DNA from: Haloarcula limicola
GTDB taxonomy: Archaea > Halobacteriota > Halobacteria > Halobacteriales > Haloarculaceae
Direction of reading: 5' to 3'
DNA length: 64,000 bases
NCBI RefSeq assembly: GCF_010119205.1
Contig: NZ_WRXM01000001.1
Location: 248,001 to 312,000 of the forward strand
A program made the position numbers and the translations under genes. The notes beneath the pieces were generated by a model. The model had not been told where the DNA came from, ran no database searches, and was given only the letters and a program-made list of their open reading frames with translations. How positions within the stretch are numbered: the stretch's first letter is position 1; every line of letters begins with the position of its first letter. This document shows positions 43,882 to 53,032 of this stretch, piece by piece.

Positions 43882-45117
43882 ATGGCAGGATTCGGACTAT
43901 TGAAGATCGCCGCTGCCGTTTTCGTGGTACTCGGCCTGAGCGTGGGGGGCGCGTTCGCGCTCGGCGTCGTCGGGACGCCGACGGTCGAATCCGTCGAGAA
44001 CCACTTTAGCGGCATTTCGAACGAGACGACGGGGGTACAGACGACCATGCGATTGCACAACCCGAACCCCGATTTCCTCGGGAGTCTGCTCGGCAGCACG
44101 TCCGTCGACTACATCGTGGCGATGAACGACGTGCGGATGGCCTCGGGCAACAAGAGCGGTCTGGCACTGGAACAGGGGAACACGAGCCTCGACTTCTCGA
44201 CGCGGATGCGAAACGGGCAGATTCCGCCGTGGTGGCACACCCACATCGAGAACGGCGAGCGGACGCGGGTGACCATCGACGCCGACGTCTCCTCGTCGCT
44301 CGTCGGCGGTCGCTCCATCTCGGTCCAGCAGGACAAAGAGATAGAGACGGACATCATCGGGCAGTTCAACTCGACGGAGACCCGACCGATAGAGTCCGAA
44401 CGGGCGCTCCTCTCGAACCCGCTGCTCTACGTCAACGAGACCCGGGGACAGTGGGACCAGGAGAACCTCACGGCGGCGGAGACGCCGATGAAGCTCGACT
44501 TCACGGTGTTCAATCCCAAGCCCTACCCCTACACTGTCACGAAGATCGGCTACGAGATCACGATGAACGACGTCACCGTCGGCGAGGGCGAGACCGACCG
44601 CGGCTACACCATCGGCCCGGGTCAGACGGAGACGCTCGGGACGACCACGGCCATCCAGAACGAAAACCTGGACGAGTGGTGGGTCACCCACCTCGAACGC
44701 AACCAGGTGACCGATCTCTACATCGACTTCTACCTCGTCGTCGAGGCCGGCGGCGAGCGGTTCCGCATCGACCTGCGCGCTATCGACTACTCGAAGACTA
44801 TCGAGACGGACATCTTCGACAACAAGGAGCAGTATCCGACCGGCACGAACGCGAGCGCCGACGGCGGCGCGGACGCCGGTACCGACGACGGAACTGATGC
44901 GGGAACGCCGACGCCGACCGAGACGGCGACGGACTCCGACGGCGGCCTGTTCGGCGACGGCGAAACGGCGACGCAGACGCCGGGTGGGGAGACGCAAACC
45001 GACGCTGAGACGTCGACGGAGTCGGCCTCTCCAGCCAATCCGACGAAGACGCCGAGACCGCCCTCGACGGGCGTGACGACCGAGACCGACGACGGGCTGC
45101 TCGCGCTCGGTCGCTGA
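43882..45117 (+). CDS. LEA14/WHy-domain surface protein
   Basis: 411 residues. An uncleaved-signal or anchor helix (LKIAAAVFVVLGLSVGGAFAL) is followed by two LEA-2-type beta-sandwich domains, about residues 30-165 (TTMRLHNPNPDF) and 185-300 (LDFTVFNPKPYPYTVTKIGYE), each with the Asn-Pro-Asn/Lys-Pro turn of the WHy fold. The last about 100 residues are a Thr/Asp/Gly/Pro-rich stalk ending in LLALGR, without a sorting signal. Such domains act in desiccation and salt tolerance in other organisms; a surface-protective role is inferred. Confidence 0.85.
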   Translation: MAGFGLLKIAAAVFVVLGLSVGGAFALGVVGTPTVESVENHFSGISNETTGVQTTMRLHNPNPDFLGSLLGSTSVDYIVAMNDVRMASGNKSGLALEQGNTSLDFSTRMRNGQIPPWWHTHIENGERTRVTIDADVSSSLVGGRSISVQQDKEIETDIIGQFNSTETRPIESERALLSNPLLYVNETRGQWDQENLTAAETPMKLDFTVFNPKPYPYTVTKIGYEITMNDVTVGEGETDRGYTIGPGQTETLGTTTAIQNENLDEWWVTHLERNQVTDLYIDFYLVVEAGGERFRIDLRAIDYSKTIETDIFDNKEQYPTGTNASADGGADAGTDDGTDAGTPTPTETATDSDGGLFGDGETATQTPGGETQTDAETSTESASPANPTKTPRPPSTGVTTETDDGLLALGR

Positions 45118-45145
45118 CGGCCGCTCCGGCCCAGCAGCGACCGTC

Positions 45146-46735
45146 TCAGTTCGTCCCTTCGACCGGCACTTCGATGAGCGCCATGTCGCCGCCGACGGCC
45201 TCGTCGAGTGCGGCTTCGAGTTCCTCGGCCGAATCGGCTCGGTAGCCGTCGATGCCGAAGCTCTCGGCGAACGTGACGAGGTCGGGCGTGGTGAGTTGCG
45301 TCCCGAAGGACTCGCCGGTGTGGTCCGATTGCTTCCGCGAGATGAGTCCGTAGTCGTCGTCGCGGAAGACGACGATGGTGTACGAACAGCCCAGTCTGGT
45401 CGCGGTCTCGATCTCGGCGGCGTTCATCAGGAACCCGCCGTCGCCCGTCCCGACGACGACGTTCGAGCCGACCGCGAGGTCCGCGGCCAGTCCGCCGGGG
45501 ACGCCGATCCCCATCGACGCCAGGCCGTTCGAGATGATGCAGGTGTTGGGTTCGTAGGTCGGGAAGTTCTGGGCGATGGCCATCTTGTGGTTCCCGACGT
45601 CGGAGATGAGCACGTCGTCGTCGGCCATCGCCTCGCGCAGCATCGGGACCACGCTCTCGACGGCGAAGGGCGCTTCCGCGGCCGGTTCGCGGTCGATGTC
45701 CTCGACGATGTGGTCGCGGTGATCCGCGTACCACTCCGTGTCGAACTCGGGGTCGTTCACCTCGCACCACTCGGTAAGTTCTCGAAGCGTCTCGCCGATG
45801 TCGGCGACGACCTCCACCTGCGGGTTGTAGGCCTCGTACACTTCGGCGGGTTGGCTGTCGACGTGGACGATGGGACTGCCGTGGTCCCACCCAGCGGGGT
45901 CGTGTTCGGCGATGTCGTAGCCGACGGTGAGGACGAGGTCCGCCTCCGCGAGCGCGCTCGCTGCCTCGCCGTGTGCCCCCGAGTCCAGCGTCAGCAGCGA
46001 GCGCTCGTCGGCGTCCGATACCGCGCCCTTGCCCATGTACGTCGAGACGGTCGGCATGTCCGTCGCCTCGACGAGCGCGCACAGCTGCGAGGAGGCCCGC
46101 GTGCGCACCGCGCCGTTGCCGGCGATGGCGATAGGCTTGTCCGCCGTTTCGAGGAGCGACTTCACGCGGTCGAGCGCCTCCCGGTCCGGCGAACCGACCC
46201 GGACCCGGTCGCGGGTCGGCATCGGCTCGACCTCGGCGTCCTCGGCGGCCACGTCCTCGGGGAGTTCGAGGTGCGTCGCGCCGGGCTTCTCGTGTTCGGC
46301 CACCTTGAACGCCTTCCGGACCGACTCGTGGATGATGTCGGGGTCGTTGAGCTGGGCGTTCCACTTCGTGATGGGGGCGAACAGGTCGATGACGTCGAGG
46401 GCCTGGTGGCTCTCCTTGTGGAGGCGTTCGAGGCTCCCCTGTGCGGTGATCGCGACCAGCGGACTCTTATCGAGGTGGGCGTCGGCGACGCCGGTGAGGA
46501 GGTTCGTCGCGCCGGGGCCGAGCGTCGAGAGGCAGACCCCGGCGTCGCCGGTCAGTCGGCCGTGGACGTCGGCCATGAACGCCGCGCCCTGCTCGTGGCG
46601 CACCGGGACGAACGTCACCTCGGAGTCCCGGATCGAGAACAGGAGGTCCTCCATCTCCTCGCCCGGCAGGCCGAAGACGTGGTCGACGCCCTCGCGTTCG
46701 AGAGACGCGACCAGCAGGTCCGAGGCCTGCATCAT
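45146..46735 (-). CDS. ThDP-dependent enzyme, acetolactate-synthase type
   Basis: 529 residues. Three ThDP-enzyme domains: N-terminal with Glu48 in RHEQGAAFMAD, a central Rossmann region, and the C-terminal ThDP/Mg motif GTGDGGFLMNAAEIETATRLG near residue 430. Its closest look is the catabolic AlsS-like branch (YMGKGAVSD, SNGLASMGIGVPGG); no regulatory subunit is nearby. It forms acetolactate or decarboxylates another 2-oxo acid. The ATG overlaps the upstream semialdehyde dehydrogenase stop by 4 bp, which favours a decarboxylase feeding or fed by an aldehyde oxidation (inference). Confidence 0.8.
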   Translation of the reverse strand: MMQASDLLVASLEREGVDHVFGLPGEEMEDLLFSIRDSEVTFVPVRHEQGAAFMADVHGRLTGDAGVCLSTLGPGATNLLTGVADAHLDKSPLVAITAQGSLERLHKESHQALDVIDLFAPITKWNAQLNDPDIIHESVRKAFKVAEHEKPGATHLELPEDVAAEDAEVEPMPTRDRVRVGSPDREALDRVKSLLETADKPIAIAGNGAVRTRASSQLCALVEATDMPTVSTYMGKGAVSDADERSLLTLDSGAHGEAASALAEADLVLTVGYDIAEHDPAGWDHGSPIVHVDSQPAEVYEAYNPQVEVVADIGETLRELTEWCEVNDPEFDTEWYADHRDHIVEDIDREPAAEAPFAVESVVPMLREAMADDDVLISDVGNHKMAIAQNFPTYEPNTCIISNGLASMGIGVPGGLAADLAVGSNVVVGTGDGGFLMNAAEIETATRLGCSYTIVVFRDDDYGLISRKQSDHTGESFGTQLTTPDLVTFAESFGIDGYRADSAEELEAALDEAVGGDMALIEVPVEGTN

Positions 46736-48093
46736 TCGACCCACACCGTCTTGCGGTTCACGAACTCGCGCATCCCGGCACCCGAGAGCTCGCGGCCGTA
46801 GCCCGATTCCTTGATGCCGCCGAAGGGAACGCGGGGGTCCGATTTCACGAGCTGGTTGACGTAGACGCAGCCGGCGTCGATCCGCCCGGCGAGGCGTTCG
46901 CCGCGTTCTCTGTCCTCGCTCCAGACGCTCGCGCCCAGCCCGAACTGCGTGTCGTTGGCCTTCCGAATCGCCTCTTCCTCGTCTTCGACTTCGTACACTG
47001 GTGCGGCCGGGCCGAACACCTCTTCGCTGTCGACGGGGCAGCCCTCGGGGACGTTAGCGAGGACCGTGGGCGGGTAGTACGCGCCCTCCCGGTCCAGCGG
47101 TTCGCCGCCGGTCAGCAGGTCCGCGCCGGCGTCGACGCTGTCCTCGACCTGTTCGTGCAGGTCTTCGAGCAGGCTCTCTCTCGCCTGCGGGCCGATCTCC
47201 GTCTCCTCGTCGGTCGGATCGCCGACCGTGTACGACTCCATCTGCTCGACGAACTTCTCCTCGAACTCGTCGTAGACGTCGGTGTGGACGATGAAGCGCT
47301 TCGCCGCGATGCAGGACTGGCCGCCGTTCTGGACGCGCGCCCACGCGCCGGTCTCGGCGGCCGCCTCCACGTCGGCGTCGTCGAGGACGACGTACGGGTC
47401 GCTCCCGCCCAGTTCCAGCACCGTCTTCTTCAGGTTCTCGCCCGCGGTCGCGGCTACGGACCGGCCCGCGGGGCCGCTCCCGGTCAGGGTCGCCGCCTTC
47501 ACTCGCTCGTCTTCGAGGATACCCTCGACCTGGTCTGAGGAGACCAGCAGCGACTGGAACGCGCCCTCGGGATAGCCCGCTTCGCGGAACACCTCCTCGA
47601 TGGCCTCCGAACAACCGGGGACGTTCGAGGCGTGTTTCAGCAGGCCGACGTTGCCGGCGGTGACGTACGGCGCGGCGAACCGAAAGACCTGCCAGAACGG
47701 GAAGTTCCACGGCATGACCGCCAGCACCGGTCCGAGCGGCTCGTAGACCGTCTTGACCGACGACCCGGCCGGGCTCGGATGACCCTTCTCGTCCAGATAC
47801 TCGCTGGCGTGTTCGGAATAGTGCTCACAGACCCACGCGCACTTCTCGACCTCCGACTTCGCCTGCGTGATGGGTTTGCCCATCTCCTCGGTCATCGTCT
47901 CGGCGTAGCGCTGCTCGTTCTCGCGGAGGACCTCGGCCGCGTTCGAAAGCAGGTCCGTCCGCTCCTGGAGCGGGCGGTCACGCCACGAGTCGAACGTCTC
48001 GACCGCGGTCTCGAGGGCGGCCTCCACGTCGTCCTGGCCGTCCTCCTCGTACGAGTCGACCCGCTCGCCGGTCGCCGGATTAGTGACCTCCAT
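46732..48093 (-). CDS. Succinate-semialdehyde-type dehydrogenase
   Basis: 453 residues, short for ALDH because the N terminus starts directly at [28 protein letters not shown], Glu227 in VLELGGSDP and catalytic Cys261 in [12 protein letters not shown] are present; the end is [14 protein letters not shown]. 'GGQSC' plus short length match the GabD1-like branch. Converts an aldehyde to its acid with NAD(P). First gene of a two-gene unit with the ThDP enzyme. Confidence 0.88.
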   Translation of the reverse strand: MEVTNPATGERVDSYEEDGQDDVEAALETAVETFDSWRDRPLQERTDLLSNAAEVLRENEQRYAETMTEEMGKPITQAKSEVEKCAWVCEHYSEHASEYLDEKGHPSPAGSSVKTVYEPLGPVLAVMPWNFPFWQVFRFAAPYVTAGNVGLLKHASNVPGCSEAIEEVFREAGYPEGAFQSLLVSSDQVEGILEDERVKAATLTGSGPAGRSVAATAGENLKKTVLELGGSDPYVVLDDADVEAAAETGAWARVQNGGQSCIAAKRFIVHTDVYDEFEEKFVEQMESYTVGDPTDEETEIGPQARESLLEDLHEQVEDSVDAGADLLTGGEPLDREGAYYPPTVLANVPEGCPVDSEEVFGPAAPVYEVEDEEEAIRKANDTQFGLGASVWSEDRERGERLAGRIDAGCVYVNQLVKSDPRVPFGGIKESGYGRELSGAGMREFVNRKTVWVE

Positions 48094-48178
48094 GACACGC
48101 CGAATTCGCCGTCCAGACGGTTAAGTGTGCGAGAAGATTGGAGCGTTGCCGGGAGCGAACCGAAACGCCGGCGACGGC

Positions 48179-49213
48179 TCACCGGATGGTCGTGTGTTCG
48201 GACTCCTCGTCGAGCGCGAGGTTCGTGGCTATCTCGGCGTTCCTGACCGCGTATTCGGCGGTCTGCTGGAGGCTGACGAGCACCTCGCGGACCTGCAGCA
48301 GGCTCTCGTTGTCCATCTCCGGGAGGTCGCCGAGGATGTCGTGTTCCTTGTCGCCGATCTCGGAGTAGGTCTCGCGCACCCGGATCGCGGTGTCGTAGTC
48401 GCGCTCGACGGCGGCCTGCACCGCGAGGCCGGTTATCTCGTTGACCTCGTCGGTGAAGTCGCGGATGCGACGCATCGTCGAGCTCTCGACGTCCAGCGAG
48501 TGGTCGGTGGTCTCCAGGGCGATCTCGGCGATGTCCTCGGCGTTGTCGGCGGTGAGTTCGAGGTTCTTCGCGATGGAGCGGTAGCCGATGAGCGGGAAGC
48601 CGTCCTCGAGTCCCACCGCCCGCGCGAGGTTGGGGTTCTGATAGGCGGTGAAGATGAGGCGCAGGAGGAGGACGAAGATCTTGTTCGCCTGTCGCTCCCG
48701 GTTGAGCGCCCGCTGGGCGAGGTCGGGGTTACCGTGAGCCAGCGCCTTGATCGCCTCGTTTCGCATGGTCGAGCCGGTCGACTCCAGCCGTTCGAGGAGG
48801 TTGTCGAGCGTGAAGTCCTCGGGGTCGACCGAACACCGGATCGTGATGCGGTTCGGCGTCTCCTCGATGACGCCCAGTCCCATGAGCTGGGTCTCGGCGT
48901 TGTAGACGGCGTTGATGTGGGCGGATTCGAGCGTCTCCCCCTCCGGCGCCTCGACGTGGATGATGCGCCGGCCGAGCACGTACTGGGCGACGATCGCCCG
49001 CTCGACGGCGTCGGCAGAGAGGTTCTCGGCGTGGATTATCGCCTCCGACTCCTCCGTTTGGACGGATTCGGGGAGAACGGTCAGCGTTCCTTTCCCGCCC
49101 ATCCGAAGCGACACTTCGTCTCCTTTCTCGACGTTGTGCTCGCCGGCCCACTCCGACGGTAGCGTCATCGCGAGCGTCGACGGACCCAGCCGCTGCACTT
49201 TCCGCGTTTCCAT
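48179..49213 (-). CDS. PhoU-family regulator with AbrB-like N terminus
   Basis: 344 residues. Residues 1-50 form an AbrB/SpoVT-like DNA-binding hairpin (VQRLGPSTLAMTLPSEWAGEH), followed by two PhoU three-helix repeats (about 125-215 and 220-325, e.g. NRERQANKIFVLLLRLIF, LELTADNAEDIAEIALETTDH). Archaeal PhoU proteins of this type regulate phosphate transporter genes. No pst or PiT gene is adjacent; the PiT permease lies about 17 kb away. The AT-rich upstream region (49230-49300) should hold its promoter. Confidence 0.87.
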   Translation of the reverse strand: METRKVQRLGPSTLAMTLPSEWAGEHNVEKGDEVSLRMGGKGTLTVLPESVQTEESEAIIHAENLSADAVERAIVAQYVLGRRIIHVEAPEGETLESAHINAVYNAETQLMGLGVIEETPNRITIRCSVDPEDFTLDNLLERLESTGSTMRNEAIKALAHGNPDLAQRALNRERQANKIFVLLLRLIFTAYQNPNLARAVGLEDGFPLIGYRSIAKNLELTADNAEDIAEIALETTDHSLDVESSTMRRIRDFTDEVNEITGLAVQAAVERDYDTAIRVRETYSEIGDKEHDILGDLPEMDNESLLQVREVLVSLQQTAEYAVRNAEIATNLALDEESEHTTIR

Positions 49214-49317
49214 ATGGCCTTTGTTATTCGCGGTAGACCTTAATCTTCACTATACGCCACTTAATATGCTCGAACGAATACAATCAATAGTCGTGTAGGT
49301 CTATTTTTCCACGCTCG

Positions 49318-50391
49318 TCACGCCAGCACCTCGACGAGACGCCGTTCGAATCGGCCGACGCGGACCTTGAGCCAGCCGGCCAGCTCGGCGTCGAGGGCCG
49401 CGTCGCCGGTGTCGACTCGCAGCGTCCCGATCTCGTCGAGCTTCCGGCGGGAGGCGACGACCTCGATCTCGCACCGGCGAATCACCTCGGGCGAGAGCTG
49501 TTGATTTCCGCGGCCGAAGACGAACCCCTGCCCGCCGATGGGCGAGACGACGATCACGTTCTCCTCGCCCAGCGCGTCGAGGATGTCCGACTCGGCGGCG
49601 TCCCTCGCGAGGAGTTCGCCGTCCCGCCAGACGTCCACGCCGAGGGTCGTCCCCTCGAAACCCAGTCGCTCCTTTATCGCGCCGACGGTACTGCCCGGAC
49701 CGAGGACGTAGGTGACGCCGGGGCGGACGCCCTCCGCGATACCTTCCGCCAACGTCTCGACGGTGCCGCCGCCGAGCTGTTTCGCCGACTGGCGCTGGTC
49801 GGCCACCGGCACCGTCGCCACGGCGCGGAGTTCGGTGACGACCTCGCCGCCCCTGAAGGCGTCCTCATCGATGTCGTTGACTTCCGCGGGCTCCGTCTCG
49901 GTGAACGTCGCGGCGATGCGACCGGCCGCCCGCGGCGAGACGCCGAACACCGAGGAGTAGACCTTCACGCCCGCCGGGACGCCGAGCATCGGCGTCTCGT
50001 CGTCTAACTCGTCGAGCGTCTCGGCCACGTCGACGGCCGTCCCGTCGCCGCCGACGAAGAGGATCGCGTCCGCGTCGCCCTCGACGAACGCCCGCACCGC
50101 CGCTCGCGTGTCCGCCGGCGTCGTCGTGCCGGGGTCCGCGGGGTGGCCGACCACCGTCGGGTCGAATCCCGCCTCGCGGGCCTCAGTTGCACCCATCGGG
50201 TCGCCGTAGGTCAGTAGCTCTACGTCGGTCCCCACCTCGGCCAACGAGGTGAGCGCTTCGCGCGCCCGCTCCGGCGCGCGCGGTTCCGCGCCGCGGTCGC
50301 GCGCCTCGGCGACCTTCCCGTCGGTTCCCTTCAGCCCTACGCGGCCGCCCATGCCGGCGATGGGATTGACCACGACGCCGATCCGTCGCAT
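49318..50391 (-). CDS. ATP-NAD kinase-family protein
   Basis: 357 residues from ATG at 50391. N-terminal VVVNPIAGMGGRVGLKGTDG and central ILFVGGDGTAVDVAETL carry the GGDG nucleotide site of the NAD/diacylglycerol kinase superfamily; TPMLGVPAGVKVYSS and YVLGPGSTVGAI follow. Longer than PpnK-type NAD kinases, it belongs to the COG3199-like group whose phosphorylated substrate is uncertain. Divergent from a 38-residue membrane peptide gene. Confidence 0.83.
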   Translation of the reverse strand: MRRIGVVVNPIAGMGGRVGLKGTDGKVAEARDRGAEPRAPERAREALTSLAEVGTDVELLTYGDPMGATEAREAGFDPTVVGHPADPGTTTPADTRAAVRAFVEGDADAILFVGGDGTAVDVAETLDELDDETPMLGVPAGVKVYSSVFGVSPRAAGRIAATFTETEPAEVNDIDEDAFRGGEVVTELRAVATVPVADQRQSAKQLGGGTVETLAEGIAEGVRPGVTYVLGPGSTVGAIKERLGFEGTTLGVDVWRDGELLARDAAESDILDALGEENVIVVSPIGGQGFVFGRGNQQLSPEVIRRCEIEVVASRRKLDEIGTLRVDTGDAALDAELAGWLKVRVGRFERRLVEVLA

Positions 50392-50469
50392 TGGCGGGCC
50401 TACGACACCCGGCGGCAAAAGACGCCCGGGAACGTGCCTTTCAAGCCACCGCCCACAGAAGGCACCGAT

Positions 50470-50586
50470 ATGATCTCACTCCTGCAAACGGGCGTCCAGA
50501 CCGGCGTCATCAGCGCCGCCGGCGCGGTGTTGACCATCGGCGGGCTGCTCCTCACCGCGGCCTGGTACCGCTACCTCGTCCGCTGA
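50470..50586 (+). CDS. 38-residue single-pass membrane peptide
   Basis: Encodes MISLLQTGVQTGVISAAGAV then LTIGGLLLTAAWYRYLVR: one transmembrane helix with a basic C-terminal end (RYLVR). It lies in the gap between divergent kinase-like and convergent CinA-like genes, with codon use like its neighbours. The stop is 3 bp from the CinA-like stop. Probably real; role unknown. Confidence 0.55.
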   Translation: MISLLQTGVQTGVISAAGAVLTIGGLLLTAAWYRYLVR

Positions 50587-50589
50587 AAA

Positions 50590-51285
50590 TCACTCTTCCT
50601 CCGGCTGCTCGACCCGCTCGCCCAGCCACGCGGCCGCGTCCTCGACGGCCGACTCGTCGGTCCCCTCGAAGCGGACCGTCACGTACTCGCCGGGGTAGCT
50701 CCCGACCTTGACGGCGAACTTTCCCCGCACCTCGTCGATCCGGGAGAGCAGCGCGCTCTCGGGTTCCGCGGCGTCGACGGTGCGGACGTACCGTTGCTGG
50801 CCGCTGAACTCGTCGGCGACCTCCTCGAACATCCGCTTCATCTCGTCGGGAACGCCCGGTAGGACGTAGCAGTTCTCGACGACACAGCCCGGCGCGACGC
50901 CGTCGTGATTCGGCAGGACGCGACTGCCCTCGGGCACCTCTCCGGTCCCGTCGGCCAGGTCCTCTCGCGTGTAGCCGCCGTTCTCCGCCAGCCACGCGAG
51001 CGCCTCCTCGCTCTCGACGACCTCCCGGCCGAACGCCGCCGCGACGCCCTCGATGGTCACGTCGTCGTGGGTCGGGCCGAGGCCGCCGGTGACGATGACG
51101 GCGTCGTAGTCGGCGTGGTACTCGTTGACGACCCGGGCGATGTCGGCGGTCCGGTCGGGGACGACGGTCGTCCGCTCGACGGTGACGCCGCGCTCGGCTA
51201 ACTGCCGGCCCAGCCACGCGGCGTTCGTGTTGACCGTCTCCCCGGCGAGCAGTTCGTCCCCGACCGTGACCACCGCGACGCGCAT
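50590..51285 (-). CDS. CinA/MoaB-like molybdopterin-binding-domain protein
   Basis: 231 residues. MRVAVVTVGDELLAGETVNTN opens the MoCF-BD fold; IVTGGLGPTHDDVTIEGVAA is the conserved binding loop and LPGVPDEMKRMFEE follows. This is the N-terminal part of CinA; the C-terminal PncC amidase domain is missing, as usual in archaea. Possible activity on ADP-ribose or nicotinamide mononucleotide is not shown by this domain alone. ATG at 51285 is the start; an upstream extension through Ala/Arg-rich sequence is rejected. Confidence 0.85.
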   Translation of the reverse strand: MRVAVVTVGDELLAGETVNTNAAWLGRQLAERGVTVERTTVVPDRTADIARVVNEYHADYDAVIVTGGLGPTHDDVTIEGVAAAFGREVVESEEALAWLAENGGYTREDLADGTGEVPEGSRVLPNHDGVAPGCVVENCYVLPGVPDEMKRMFEEVADEFSGQQRYVRTVDAAEPESALLSRIDEVRGKFAVKVGSYPGEYVTVRFEGTDESAVEDAAAWLGERVEQPEEE

Positions 51286-51483
51286 ACGGCGGGGTAGGGC
51301 GCGCCGACACAAATACTGTCGGTCAGCGTTTGGATCTATTTTATCTGAGAGATGTTCCCCGGAAACCGTGACTCGAACACCCAGAAAGCCCCGACGCGCT
51401 CGACTCGGTGCGGCCGCTGCGCGCCTCGCCTCGCTGACGCTCGGCTTCGGTGCTTGTCGGTCCGCGCCAGCGTCGAGCGCGTC

Positions 51484-51546
51484 GCCCCTTTCAGTCCCAC
51501 CCCGTAGTTGACCGACCAACCGACGCGGGTGGGGACTGAAAGGGGC
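51484..51546. repeat. Inverted GTGGGACTGAAAGGGGC pair
   Basis: GCCCCTTTCAGTCCCACC on the left and GTGGGGACTGAAAGGGGC on the right (51529-51546) are inverted copies of one 17-bp unit, with one extra G in the right copy, about 25 bp apart. The core GGGACTGAAAGGGGC is identical in both. The preceding 51300-51480 is GC-rich, repetitive and without a credible gene. A stable stem, remnant of a small element, or RNA structure is possible. Confidence 0.6.
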
Positions 51547-51559
51547 CGTCTATCGGTAG

Positions 51560-52357
51560 CTAGCGCATGCCCGGCGGCGGGCCGTCGTCGCCGATGTCGT
51601 CGTCGGTCTCCTCCTCCTCCAAGTCGATGCCGGCTTCCTTCCGGCGGCGTCTGGCCGACTGCACCTGCCGGTAGTAGTACAGCGTGCCGATGCTGCCGAG
51701 GACGACGGCGACGACGAAGAGGCCGCCGAAGATGTAGAGGTCGCGCTGGAGGTAGTAGCGGACCCGCAACTGCTGGGCCGAGACGCCGTCGGGCCAGCTG
51801 ACGGTCATGCGGTCGGTGGCCTCGTCGACGCTCGTCTCGTAGCCGCCGGGGTTCACCTGCGAGAGCAGCGGCACGCCGACGCGACCGTTCGGCGGCAGCG
51901 TCACCGCATAGGTGGCTCCCCGGAGGTGGGTCGGCGTCCCGTAGGCCTTCCCGCTACGGGGGGCGGTGTAGGCGACCTGTCCGGTGACGTTACCCTCGCC
52001 CGGGAAGTTGATGGTCGTCTGGCTCCGGCTCTGCGTCGCGTTCATCGAGGAGTTCGCCGGCGTGACGACGGTGCCGTTCTCGTATCGGAACTTGAGCGCG
52101 CTGATGGGGACGCTCTGTTCCCTGCCGAGGCCGTCGCGGTCGTACACCGCGAGGGTCTCGTTGTTCCGGACGGCGTAGACCGCCTCGTACGACGACTTGT
52201 TCAGAGTGACGCTCACGTCGGCCTGCGCGTCCCAGTCGTAGCTTGCGTTCTGGTTCAACTGATCCGGCGAGACTTCGCCGCCGCCGAACAGCCCGGCACA
52301 GCCGGAGAGTCCGACGAGGGCGAGAACGGCGACGAGAGCGAGGTGGCGACGGTGCAT
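51560..52357 (-). CDS. DUF5803-like lipoprotein
   Basis: 265 residues. Signal with lipobox LVGLSGC (lipidated Cys20), an extracytoplasmic beta-rich domain (SYDWDAQADVSVTLNKSSYE, ...), then one transmembrane helix (about 203-227, LYIFGGLFVVAVVLGSIGTLYYY) and a basic-then-acidic cytosolic tail (QSARRRRKEAG, EEEETDDDIGDD). Looks like the haloarchaeal DUF5803 group. Last gene of the TFE-DUF2110 operon, only 3 bp from the preceding stop. Confidence 0.85.
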   Translation of the reverse strand: MHRRHLALVAVLALVGLSGCAGLFGGGEVSPDQLNQNASYDWDAQADVSVTLNKSSYEAVYAVRNNETLAVYDRDGLGREQSVPISALKFRYENGTVVTPANSSMNATQSRSQTTINFPGEGNVTGQVAYTAPRSGKAYGTPTHLRGATYAVTLPPNGRVGVPLLSQVNPGGYETSVDEATDRMTVSWPDGVSAQQLRVRYYLQRDLYIFGGLFVVAVVLGSIGTLYYYRQVQSARRRRKEAGIDLEEEETDDDIGDDGPPPGMR

Positions 52358-52360
52358 GTA

Positions 52361-53032
52361 TCAGGGGACGACGGCGAGCAGTTCCGAGGGCATGAAGCGC
52401 CCGATGTCCGACAGCAGGCCCGGCGCGTCGGTATCGGGGTTGCAGACGATGCTCTGTTCGAGGAGACCGATGCGCTCGACGGTGACGATGTCCTGTGCGT
52501 GCCCGGCCCGGTTGACCGTCGCGCGGGCCTCCGATCGGGTGACGCTGTTGGCGTTGACGCGGGCGTTGCCCCGGGTCCAGTCGTAGAGGCGGTCAACCTC
52601 CTCGTCGGCGAGCCGCGGGTCGTCGCCGGCGACGAATCGGAGCGGCATGTGCTGAACCAACCCGAAGCGCTTGCGGATCTGTTCGGGCGAGCCCTGCCCG
52701 AGGTCCAGGTTCTCGGCGGGAATCCGAACCGTCTGGCCGAATCCGACGTCCAAGACGAACCCATCGTCGTCCCACGAGTCGAGCGTACCGACGTACGTCT
52801 CGCCGGCCTCGTGAGTGGTGACGACCTCGCCGAACTCCTCGCGGAGCAGGTTCCGGGCGACGGTGGCGTCGGGACCGTCGACAGTGACCGTCGGGAAGTC
52901 GTCCTTCCGGTGGCCGACGTCGAACTCCACGTCGAGTTCGCCGAGTTCGTTCGCGACCAGCGACCGCAGTCCGTCGAGCGCACGGTCACGGGCGTCGCCC
53001 GTGACGTACACTTTGGTGCCGAGGACGACCAT
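52361..53032 (-). CDS. DUF2110-family protein
   Basis: 223 residues from ATG at 53030-53032 (MVVLGTKVYVTGDARDRALDG). Contains a central S1-like beta-barrel section (YVGTLDSWDDDGFVLDVGFGQTVRIPAENL) between alpha/beta regions, suggesting nucleic-acid binding. Archaea-specific family of unknown function. Shares one base with the upstream TFE stop (TGATG), so it is translated with the transcription factor. Confidence 0.85.
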   Translation of the reverse strand: MVVLGTKVYVTGDARDRALDGLRSLVANELGELDVEFDVGHRKDDFPTVTVDGPDATVARNLLREEFGEVVTTHEAGETYVGTLDSWDDDGFVLDVGFGQTVRIPAENLDLGQGSPEQIRKRFGLVQHMPLRFVAGDDPRLADEEVDRLYDWTRGNARVNANSVTRSEARATVNRAGHAQDIVTVERIGLLEQSIVCNPDTDAPGLLSDIGRFMPSELLAVVP

